In this document: positions 7,554 through 14,300 of the stretch, in pieces
Position numbering within the stretch: position 1 is the first letter of the stretch
How the letters are laid out: the number at the start of each line of letters is the position of its first letter
Program-made: the position numbers and the translations under genes
Notes under the pieces: generated by a model
The model's database searches: none
What the model was told of the DNA's origin: nothing
Seen by the model: only the letters and a program-made list of their open reading frames with translations
From: JAKFWF01 sp031401535
GTDB taxonomy: Bacteria; Pseudomonadota; Alphaproteobacteria; Rhizobiales; Hyphomicrobiaceae
Reading direction: 5' to 3'
DNA length: 15,639 nt
Assembly (NCBI GenBank): GCA_031401535.1
Contig: JANNRP010000402.1
Location: forward strand, 1 to 15,639

Positions 7554-8810
7554 ATGAGGCAGGGACAGCAGAACCGCAGAGGCCGCGGTCGACCGAACAA
7601 TAATCACGGTCAGAACCACAACCAAAGCAGCAACAGCACTAACAACAACAACCGCAAGGGACAGAATCCGCTGTCGCGAAGCTATGAGTCGAATGGTCCT
7701 GATGTAAAAATTCGTGGCAACCCTGCCCACATTGCCGAGAAATACATGACACTGGCGCGTGATGCCCAGTCGGCGGGGGACTCTGTTCAAGCCGAAGCCT
7801 ATTTCCAGCATGCCGAGCATTATAATCGGATCATCATGGAGTTTCGCGAAACCCAAACGCGTCCGGGCGACGGCCAGCAGGCCAACCGCCCACGGACGGG
7901 TATGGAAGGCGGTGAGAGCGGTTCCGACGACTTCGGCGATCAAGATAGCGACGATAATGGCGATACCTCATCGGACGCGTCTGGCCAGCAAGTGCGTGGC
8001 CAGGAGCCGCAACCCGGCATGTTCGATGCTCCCGGTGGCCGGTTCCCCGAGCGGCAGTCGGAACGCCAACCGCGCGAGGATCGTGGATACAGGGACGATC
8101 GCGGTTTCAGAGACGGCAACAGAGACGGCAATCGAGAACAGCGCGATGACCGTCCGCAGCGGCAGTACGATGATCGGCAGCCGCGCCGCAACGATGGCAA
8201 TCGTGGCCAGCGCGAACGGTATTCCGAGGGGCAGCCGCGCGGTTACAATTCGGATCGCCCTGAGCGGATAGAGCCGCGCCGGGACGGGCGTGACCGTTAT
8301 GACCGCAATCAACCGCAGGATCGTAATGGCAACGTGCAGGAACGCGATCGTGAACGCGCGCCGGATCGCGGACCAGATCGCAATTTAGATCGCGGCCAGG
8401 ACCGCAACCAGGACCGGGGCGTTGTCGAGCGGTCGAATCCAGATCGTGCGTCGCATGAGCGGGCGCAATCGGAGCGGGGTTATAGTGAGCGCCCACCGAT
8501 TGAACGTGATCCGGTTCAGTTGGAGCGCACGCCGCCGGTAGAGGCCGTATCCATAGCTCCAGTGGCAGCGATTGAGCCGGTTGCAGTTTCGGCCCCCGAT
8601 GCGGCCGAGGTACGTGTGCCGACGCCTCGCCGACGTGCCGCTGCAGCCCCGCCTGCTGACCGCTTCGCGCAAGAATCGCAGGACGCGCCGGAATTTCTGC
8701 GCCGACCTGTTGTGCGGCGTCCGCGCCGCGAACCAGCGGCCGTGGATGCCGTCGATACAGCGGCTCCATCGCCGTCGGTGTCCGATGACACGCCCGACAA
8801 GACGACATAA
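7554..8810 (+). CDS. DUF4167 protein with long Arg/Asp-rich tail
   Basis: The function is unknown. The 418-aa protein opens with an Arg/Asn/Gln-rich segment (MRQGQQNRRGRGRPNNN and many Asn) that looks suited to binding nucleic acid. The conserved DUF4167 domain (about 36-100) follows, with NPLSRSYESNGPDVKIRGN and IAEKYMTLARDAQSAGD. This domain is typical of alphaproteobacteria, and the gene often lies after prfA-prmC. Residues about 155-330 are low complexity, built of irregular units such as DRGFRDGNRDGNRE and PDRGPDRNLDRGQDRNQDRG, and predicted to be disordered. The C-terminus is richer in Pro, Ala and Val with short Arg clusters. GGAAG upstream of ATG 7554 supports the start. No membrane segment is visible, so it is probably cytoplasmic. 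A role with RNA or ribosomes is only an inference. Confidence 0.88.
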   Translation: MRQGQQNRRGRGRPNNNHGQNHNQSSNSTNNNNRKGQNPLSRSYESNGPDVKIRGNPAHIAEKYMTLARDAQSAGDSVQAEAYFQHAEHYNRIIMEFRETQTRPGDGQQANRPRTGMEGGESGSDDFGDQDSDDNGDTSSDASGQQVRGQEPQPGMFDAPGGRFPERQSERQPREDRGYRDDRGFRDGNRDGNREQRDDRPQRQYDDRQPRRNDGNRGQRERYSEGQPRGYNSDRPERIEPRRDGRDRYDRNQPQDRNGNVQERDRERAPDRGPDRNLDRGQDRNQDRGVVERSNPDRASHERAQSERGYSERPPIERDPVQLERTPPVEAVSIAPVAAIEPVAVSAPDAAEVRVPTPRRRAAAAPPADRFAQESQDAPEFLRRPVVRRPRREPAAVDAVDTAAPSPSVSDDTPDKTT

Positions 8811-8838
8811 CCCTCGTCAACTATTCTGTGATTGGCCT

Positions 8839-8877
8839 AGGGATTGTCCGGCTTTGATCGAAACATGGATAGCCCCT
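8839..8877 (+). terminator. Weak stem-loop after the DUF4167 gene
   Basis: An 11-base arm at 8839-8849 pairs with 8867-8877, giving 10 pairs including two G-U pairs and one mismatch, around a 17-base loop. A T-rich stretch (TTTGTTGTG) follows a few bases later. It lies between two convergent genes, where a terminator would be expected, but the long loop and poor T run make it a weak call. Confidence 0.25.
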
Positions 8878-8943
8878 GGTCCTTTGTTGTGTCGCGCGTC
8901 TTTTCGCAAAAACTGCGTCACACTTTTTCGGAAGCGCGCTAGA

Positions 8944-9708
8944 TCAGCCGATCGATAAGCTGTCCCCGGTCGCGATCGTCCCGGCGGTCGTGACTTTTGC
9001 ATAGATGCCGAAGTCACTATGCCCCCAGCTACGGCGTAAGACCGAGGGGATGGCCATGTCGCGCGCGCCCGTCGCTGGGTCGACGTTGGTCGCATCGCAC
9101 CGTTCGGTGCGCTTGATGACATCGAGTTGGGCATCACTGATGCTGATGGTCTTGTCGAGCCAGCCAAACTCCGCCCAGGGGGCTACGCCGTCGATGTACA
9201 GATTTGCGCGAAACCTGAGCGCGTCGACGGGGCGCCCCGCTGCCCGTTCCAGCTCGCGAACGCTCGCGAGATTGACAATGTGCAGGCACTTCATGGCGAC
9301 GTCTGAAAAACTATGGCCGGGGCTTGCAACCACGCGCGGCGCACCACGCAGGCTGTCCTTCATGAAGGCGGCGAGAAACTGCTCGATCATGGAACAGCCG
9401 AGCCGCGTGCTCAGATCGCCGCGGGCGACCTGCTTGCCAGCGCGCAGAATGGTCAAAACCTGAGTCTGATCATTGAATTTGGTTTCAAGCGTTGCCAAGC
9501 GCTCGTCTCGCATCAACATCAGGAAGTTGATTTTTGGCAGATGCTTTGGTTGCGCAGGATCAAAGCGCCCCGGGCCGTTCTCGATGGCGTAAGCGCGATC
9601 GAAGGACAATGGCTCGCCGACCAGCAGTGCTGTCGACGGCATGAGTTCAGGCGACAGTCCTTTGACCGGATAGCGATATATTTTTGTGAGTTGCGCGGCG
9701 TCTGCCAT
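8944..9708 (-). CDS. MOSC domain-containing protein
   Basis: The 254-aa protein has an N-terminal MOSC_N beta-barrel segment (about 6-90, LTKIYRYPVKGLSPE) and a MOSC domain (about 120-253). MOSC domains occur in molybdenum cofactor sulfurases and in the mARC/YcbX/YiiM proteins, where a conserved Cys handles sulfur or ligates molybdenum. Here that residue is Cys 204 in RCDATNVDP, and RFRANLYIDG (165-174) is the other family signature. The likely role is an oxidoreductase or cofactor-handling protein that uses molybdenum cofactor, possibly reducing N-hydroxylated compounds, but the substrate cannot be read from sequence. There is no signal peptide or ferredoxin domain, so it is shorter than YcbX of E. 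coli. The start at 9708 gives the usual family N-terminus. Confidence 0.88.
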   Translation of the reverse strand: MADAAQLTKIYRYPVKGLSPELMPSTALLVGEPLSFDRAYAIENGPGRFDPAQPKHLPKINFLMLMRDERLATLETKFNDQTQVLTILRAGKQVARGDLSTRLGCSMIEQFLAAFMKDSLRGAPRVVASPGHSFSDVAMKCLHIVNLASVRELERAAGRPVDALRFRANLYIDGVAPWAEFGWLDKTISISDAQLDVIKRTERCDATNVDPATGARDMAIPSVLRRSWGHSDFGIYAKVTTAGTIATGDSLSIG

Positions 9709-9876
9709 GGATCACTCGCTGGCCGTTTTCCCCCGTCACCCGGTCTGGTTGCACCGCGAAACAAAACAGACATATCACCTTCGATCCGCTCGAGCCAGCG
9801 TGGGCAATGACCCGGATTTGCCGGTGTCTCAATCCATCATGGGTTATCTGGTGCCCGTGTTACCGGCAAAACAATT

Positions 9877-9904
9877 AGCCACATCGTGAGGGGTGCTGGT
9901 GGCT
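9877..9904. repeat. 6-bp inverted repeat AGCCAC/GTGGCT
   Basis: AGCCAC (9877-9882) pairs perfectly with GTGGCT (9899-9904) around a 16-base loop. It is short enough to arise by chance and is listed because a stronger hairpin lies 50 bp downstream in the same leader. Confidence 0.4.
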
Positions 9905-9952
9905 TCCAAAGCGGGACGCGGTTGGCTATAGTCATCTGCGTATGCGGGGAGG

Positions 9953-9983
9953 CTATGCGAAAACCGCAACGGTTGTCGCATAG
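9953..9983. repeat. 31-base near-perfect hairpin upstream of the OmpA-family gene
   Basis: The outer arms CTATGCGA (9953-9960) and TCGCATAG (9976-9983) are perfect complements. After one A/G mismatch, inner arms AACCG (9962-9966) and CGGTT (9970-9974) pair around a CAA loop. That makes 13 pairs in 31 bases. No T run follows on the plus strand, so it is not a typical terminator. It could be a dimeric regulator site or a structured RNA element about 180 bases before the start codon. Confidence 0.75.
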
Positions 9984-10165
9984 TGTTGTGCGTTTGGCAG
10001 AGCGGTAATTTCGCTGCGGTGGTTTTGTGAAATGACCTATCGCGCGCTGGGGATTTTGTGGTCAACGCTGGGTGATTGCGAGCTGTGTTGGTCGGAGCGG
10101 TCGACTGGCTGCTCCGCTCGGGATGCGCTGGCCTGTCTGCACTTGTGGGAACGAGGACGTTGTCG

Positions 10166-12172
10166 ATGAAATGCAATCCCTTCCGCTGGGCCTGGGGCAT
10201 TGTTCCGATGCTGGGTCTTGGTGGCCTTATGCATCTCAGCGGCGTGTTTGCCGGCGTCGAAGCAGATCTCAAGCGCCAAGCTGAAGCCGCACTGTCCGCG
10301 TCCGGTCAGTCCTGGGCCACCATGACGTTTTCGGGTCGCGATGCCGCCGTCGTTGGCGAGGCCGTCGAAAATAGCGATCAACTGCGCGCGAACGGAATTA
10401 TCCGGTCGGTGTGGGGGGTGCGCAAGCTCGATGATCTGACCAAGCTTCTTGACGAGGAAAAGAACTACGTTTGGGGCGCGCAATTGCAGCGAGACAATAA
10501 GCTGCGGTTGTCGGGCTTCGTGCCGAACCCGCAAACGCGATCGGCCATCGTGGGCGCCGCCAAGGCGACGTTTCCCGGCCGTGAACTTGATGACCGCATG
10601 AAGTTGGCGCGCGGCGCTCCGAACCTGGATCTGTGGGTTGGCGGAATTAGCTTTGGTATCAAGCAGCTGGCTGCTCTCAAGCCGGGCAGTCGGGTGGATC
10701 TTGATGGTACGAGCCTGCTGGTTGAAGGTGAGGCCGAGGATATCAACGCCTACAAAGGGGTGAAATCGGCACTCCAAACGAGCATGCCACAGGGTATCCG
10801 TTTGAAGAGCGATAAGGTGACACCACCGGTCGTGAAGCCGTATACGTGGGGGGCGAGGTTCGCCGGGTCTCAGGTGCAGTTGACCGGTCATGTCTCAAGT
10901 GAGCGCGCGCGCGATGAGATTTTCGCCGGTGCCAAGCGCGCATTCCCGAAGGCAGCGGTCGTTGATCGGCAACAAATTGCAGCAGGTGAGCCCAAGGACT
11001 GGCAGCAAACCGTGTTGGCGGTGCTGACAAAGCTTGGTCGCCTTGAAGAAGGGTTTGCCGAAATCCGGGATGCGCAATTGACGCTGACGGGATTGGCGAC
11101 TGACGAAGCGACGGCCGCCGATCTTCGGCGCGCCATCAAGTCCGATATTCCAGGCTCGTTCAAAACCACCGAGGTCATCAAGGTTAAAGAACAGCCGTTG
11201 AAGGTCGTCGAACCCTTTGTGACCGGCATTACCGCTAACGGCGTCGTCGTCATGTTGACCGGCTACGTGCCGAGCCCTGCCGCCCGGGTCGCCTTGTTGG
11301 ATGCAGTGAAGGCTGGCTTGCCGGGTCAGCGGATCGACGATCGGCTTGAGGTCGCAACGGGCGCCCATGAGGCGTGGCAAGGGTGCATCCAATCCGGTGT
11401 GCTGGGGTTGGGGCGTTTGAAGTCGGGGCGGGTGCAGATGACCGGTCGGTCATTGGACATGTCTGGCACCACAGAGAATGAGGCATTGTCGCAGAGCTTG
11501 GTGGGCGAGGTTCGCAGTGCTGCGGGCGCGTCATGCGCAACCGACGTCAAGATTGCCTTCACTGGAATTTCGGCGGTGGAGCTTAAGCGTCGTGCCGACG
11601 CCGCCGCAGCCCAAGCGACCGCCGATGAAGCTGCCCGACGGGCAGCGGTCGAAGCAGCGGCGGCCCGTAAGGCAGCCCTTGATGAGGCAGTACGTAGAGC
11701 TGCGGCTGAGGCGGCGGCGCGATCCGCATCGGTGGCTGTGGCGCCGGTGCCAGCGGCGCAACCGGCTCCACAAGTGCCTCAGACATCCAGGGCGCGCGCT
11801 GAAGCTGCAAATTGTCAGACGGAGTTGACCCAGATCAAAAACGAGGGCGTCATCAACTTCAAGCGCGCCAGCGCCGAGATTGATGCTCAGAGCAACCTGA
11901 CACTTGGCAAACTCGTGCAGGTGATGGGAACATGTGCCGCCGCGCGCATCGAGGTGCAAGGCCACACCGATGCCGAGGGAACGCCTGACCGTAAGCAGAA
12001 TTTGTCGAACCGCCGCGCTGAGGCCGTTGTCAAATATCTGGTGGCGGCCGGGGTCGACCCATCGCGGCTGTCGGCCGTCGGCTACGGCGATTCGAAGCCC
12101 GTTGCGTCGAATGATACTGCGGGAAACCGCGCCAAGAATCGTCGCATTGAGTTCGATGTGACGGCTGAATGA
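10166..12172 (+). CDS. Membrane-anchored OmpA-family protein with three BON-like repeats
   Basis: The 668-aa protein starts with a charged end and one hydrophobic segment (about 8-29) that is a signal anchor or signal peptide. A BON-like unit (31-99) leads into three related blocks of about 115-120 aa at 101-219, 226-345 and 350-468. These open with YVWGA, YTWGA and FVTGI, each followed by a strand-turn such as LRLSGFVP, VQLTGHVS or VMLTGYVP. Residues 470-520 are an Ala/Arg-rich helical, probably coiled-coil, linker, then a Pro-rich stretch. The end (about 549-668) is an OmpA C-terminal domain with GHTDAEG and LSNRRAEAVVKYL. Asp 602 and Arg 617 match the peptidoglycan-binding pair of OmpA. 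It is likely periplasmic, linking a membrane to peptidoglycan. ATG 10166 has GAGGA 8 bases upstream; an open frame back to a TTG at 10076 is judged not coding. Confidence 0.88.
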   Translation: MKCNPFRWAWGIVPMLGLGGLMHLSGVFAGVEADLKRQAEAALSASGQSWATMTFSGRDAAVVGEAVENSDQLRANGIIRSVWGVRKLDDLTKLLDEEKNYVWGAQLQRDNKLRLSGFVPNPQTRSAIVGAAKATFPGRELDDRMKLARGAPNLDLWVGGISFGIKQLAALKPGSRVDLDGTSLLVEGEAEDINAYKGVKSALQTSMPQGIRLKSDKVTPPVVKPYTWGARFAGSQVQLTGHVSSERARDEIFAGAKRAFPKAAVVDRQQIAAGEPKDWQQTVLAVLTKLGRLEEGFAEIRDAQLTLTGLATDEATAADLRRAIKSDIPGSFKTTEVIKVKEQPLKVVEPFVTGITANGVVVMLTGYVPSPAARVALLDAVKAGLPGQRIDDRLEVATGAHEAWQGCIQSGVLGLGRLKSGRVQMTGRSLDMSGTTENEALSQSLVGEVRSAAGASCATDVKIAFTGISAVELKRRADAAAAQATADEAARRAAVEAAAARKAALDEAVRRAAAEAAARSASVAVAPVPAAQPAPQVPQTSRARAEAANCQTELTQIKNEGVINFKRASAEIDAQSNLTLGKLVQVMGTCAAARIEVQGHTDAEGTPDRKQNLSNRRAEAVVKYLVAAGVDPSRLSAVGYGDSKPVASNDTAGNRAKNRRIEFDVTAE

Positions 12173-12217
12173 TCAATCGCGCGCCGACACCGGCAGCGTC
12201 GGACAGCCTACGTGATC

Positions 12218-12223
12218 AAGGAG
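12218..12223 (+). promoter_or_regulatory. Ribosome binding site of the 32-aa membrane protein
   Basis: AAGGAG lies 8 bases before ATG 12232. This near-ideal signal and spacing is the main nucleotide evidence that the following 32-codon frame is translated. Confidence 0.8.
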
Positions 12224-12231
12224 CTTGAGCT

Positions 12232-12330
12232 ATGGATTATCTGTTTGTGAAGCTGCTCTGGTACGTGGTGATTGCGTTCATCATCGGACTGTTCGTTGGC
12301 TGGTATTCGTGTGCCCCCGCAGAAGACTGA
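12232..12330 (+). CDS. 32-aa single-pass membrane protein
   Basis: A short gene runs from ATG 12232 to TGA 12328-12330, preceded by AAGGAG at 8-base spacing. The product is MDYLFVKLLWYVVIAFII followed by GLFVGWYSCAPAED. It is one strongly hydrophobic helix (about 4-25) with aromatic residues at both ends, a GxxxG pattern (GLFVG) that favours helix packing, a Cys at the far end and an acidic tail. There is no resemblance to a known toxin or leader peptide. It lies 59 bases after the OmpA-family gene and 72 bases before the helix-hairpin-helix gene. The latter's N-terminal helix has a similar pattern (AYFIGAWVAC against AFIIGLFVGWYSC). It may be a small subunit of a membrane complex with its neighbours, which is inference. 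Confidence 0.75.
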   Translation: MDYLFVKLLWYVVIAFIIGLFVGWYSCAPAED

Positions 12331-12402
12331 TGATTTTTGGATCGCGCCCGTTCGATCGATAGCGTTGCTCACAAAGCGTCCGTCCTTAGAGAGTTGTGAC
12401 CC

Positions 12403-14259
12403 ATGACTACCCTCATTCTGCAGAGCGCCCTGCTCTTGGCTGCAGCCTATTTTATCGGTGCCTGGGTGGCCTGCATTGTCCGACGCCGCTTTTACGCAAT
12501 TGGCATGGAAGATCGGGTAGAGGGTGCCTCGGCCACCATTCCGGTCGGTGCTGCAATCGCAGCGCGTGCTCAGGCGTCGGCGCCGCAGCGGCGCCCCGAT
12601 CCAGAGCGCATAGCGCCCAAAATTGAAACGATTCAGCGTCCAGCCCAGTCCACTGTGACGGATGCGGCATCGCGCTACGAGAAGGCGCTGACCACAGCAC
12701 CGGTGCCAGCCGCGCCGGTGACGCAGGCATCGACGCCTGCGTCCGTTGCCCCACCGGCGCCGGTCGTCGCCGCGCAACCGCCCTCGGTACCTTTGCCGCC
12801 GCAGGCACGTCCGTCGATACCAGCCCCTGCACCATCCCCGGCCAACACAGCGGGTGCCATCGCCGCTGCAGCGGCGGCCGGTGCTGCCGTGGTGCGAGCG
12901 GCTACACCTGCTGCACCGATGCCTGGAGGTCTTCCGGTTGCGTCCAGTTCCACCGGACAATCGACGGTTTCCGCTCCGATCGCGGCGCCAGGAACAGCGC
13001 CGATCGTGCAGAATCCAGCGGTGCCAACACTAGCACCGGCATTGGCGGATGATCTGACGCGGATCCGTGCGATAGATCCGGCGTTGCTGAAGCGCTTGGC
13101 GCAACTGGGCATCAGTCGTTACCGCGACATTGCCGGGTGGTCGACTGCCGACGTTGCGCGGGTTTCATCGGCACTTGGTTTCAAAGGGCGCATCGAGCAG
13201 GAAAACTGGATAGAGCAGGCGCAAATTCTTGCGCGTGGTGGCGAAACAGCGTTCGCGCGCCGTGTCGATCGGGGTGAGGTTGTGACGCCGTCGCCTGCGT
13301 CTGGTCCGGTATCTGTAACAGCGCCGCCGACGGCAACCGCGCTCAAGCCCGCCACCGTAGTTACACCGGCAGCGGTGCTGCCATCGACCCCTGGTCCCGA
13401 AGTCGCCAACAGAGCGGCGTTTGCTTCAAAGGGTACACCGCTGGCACCTCAGACAACCACGGTTCCGTCAGCCGGGCTCGCCACTGGTATGGCCGCAGCA
13501 GCAGCCTCTGCTGCTGCTGCCGGAATGGGCGCAGTGAGCGGCCTTGCGCGCGACAATCTGCAGCGTATCGGTGGCATCAACGCTGAGGTCGAGAAGTTGT
13601 TGAACGTGCAGGGTGTCAGTAAGTACGCACATGTCGGTAACTGGAGCCCGAACGACGCTACGCGGTTTGATCGTTTGCTCGGCAGTGAAGGGCGGATCGC
13701 GCGGGAGAACTGGGTAGAGCAGGCGCAAATGCTGGCGCGCGGTGGGGATACGGCATTTTCCCGACAGTATGATCATCAGCGCAAATCCGGCGCAGCAACT
13801 ATCCCAAGCGTAGGAGCTAGCGTTCCCTCCGTACCCGACGTGGCGCGTCCGAGCAAGCTGATCGACGCCATCCGCGATACCGCAGGAAAAGTCGGCAACG
13901 AAACGTCCGCATCCCGTCCAGCGGGTGATCTCTCGGGGTTGCGCTCGGTCCGCTCGGAGGCGTTCACTGGCGGACAAGGCAGTCAAAAATCCGGTACGTC
14001 CGACGACTTGAAGCGTATTCGCGGTGTCGGCGTACTCATCGAGAAGAAGCTCAATTCGATGGGCGTCACGTCCTATGCCCAGGTGGCGAATTGGACGGCG
14101 GCGGATATCGACCGGGCGAGCCAGGTGCTGGATTTCCGCGGGCGTATTGAGCGGGAGAATTGGGTCGAGCAGGCGCGTATTCTGTCGGCTGGCGGGCAGA
14201 CCGAGTTCTCGCGTCGGGTTGATCGCGGAGATGTGGAAACGAGCAGAAACAAGCCGTAA
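12403..14259 (+). CDS. Membrane-anchored protein with three helix-hairpin-helix-like repeats
   Basis: The 618-aa protein has one N-terminal membrane helix (about 4-26), then RRRF, so the bulk is probably cytoplasmic. Pro/Ala-rich linkers (about 95-215, 293-380, 460-530) separate three copies of a roughly 76-aa domain at 216-291, 384-458 and 534-610. Each copy runs from DxLxRI, through GxxxY and W(S/T)xxD, to GRIxxENW(I/V)EQAxxLxxGGxTxF(A/S)R. This is the helix-hairpin-helix-like, DUF4332-type domain also found at the C-terminus of some alphaproteobacterial NuoE proteins. Only the third copy keeps the hairpin glycines (RIRGVGVLIEKKL); the first reads IRAIDPALL and the second IGGINAEVE. Binding to DNA or protein is possible; the function is unknown. 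The low-complexity linkers create long false frames on the other strand. It converges on the PrpF-type gene with a 41-bp gap. Confidence 0.85.
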   Translation: MTTLILQSALLLAAAYFIGAWVACIVRRRFYAIGMEDRVEGASATIPVGAAIAARAQASAPQRRPDPERIAPKIETIQRPAQSTVTDAASRYEKALTTAPVPAAPVTQASTPASVAPPAPVVAAQPPSVPLPPQARPSIPAPAPSPANTAGAIAAAAAAGAAVVRAATPAAPMPGGLPVASSSTGQSTVSAPIAAPGTAPIVQNPAVPTLAPALADDLTRIRAIDPALLKRLAQLGISRYRDIAGWSTADVARVSSALGFKGRIEQENWIEQAQILARGGETAFARRVDRGEVVTPSPASGPVSVTAPPTATALKPATVVTPAAVLPSTPGPEVANRAAFASKGTPLAPQTTTVPSAGLATGMAAAAASAAAAGMGAVSGLARDNLQRIGGINAEVEKLLNVQGVSKYAHVGNWSPNDATRFDRLLGSEGRIARENWVEQAQMLARGGDTAFSRQYDHQRKSGAATIPSVGASVPSVPDVARPSKLIDAIRDTAGKVGNETSASRPAGDLSGLRSVRSEAFTGGQGSQKSGTSDDLKRIRGVGVLIEKKLNSMGVTSYAQVANWTAADIDRASQVLDFRGRIERENWVEQARILSAGGQTEFSRRVDRGDVETSRNKP

Positions 14260-14300
14260 ACCGATGGGTTGGGCGGCTACGAGGTGGGCTTTGGTTTCGC

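Larger units (their letters stand above)
9709..10165. other. 457-bp divergent gap before the OmpA-family gene
   Basis: The gap contains no supported gene; open frames here lack ribosome binding sites and family resemblance. It holds two inverted repeats (9877-9904 and 9953-9983). Between them is TATAGT (9927-9932, 5 of 6 to the -10 consensus) with a poor -35 (TTCCAA, 9904-9909) at 17-bp spacing. If that promoter were used, the OmpA-family mRNA would have a leader of over 200 bases beginning shortly before the larger hairpin. GAGGA at 10153-10157 is the ribosome binding site of the next gene. Confidence 0.6.

Noticed and set aside
9686..9889. 67-codon plus-strand frame across the start of the MOSC gene
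   Set aside because: It overlaps the MOSC N-terminus in antisense, lacks a ribosome binding site and resembles no family.
10037..10891. 284-codon open frame on the minus strand
   Set aside because: It is antisense to the OmpA-family gene and its leader; there is no recognisable domain, and the plus-strand product explains the region.
12208..12960. 250-codon open frame on the minus strand
   Set aside because: It is antisense to the OmpA end, the small membrane gene and the Pro/Ala-rich linker. Its product is dominated by Arg, Gly, Cys and Trp, a typical by-product of GC-rich repetitive coding DNA.
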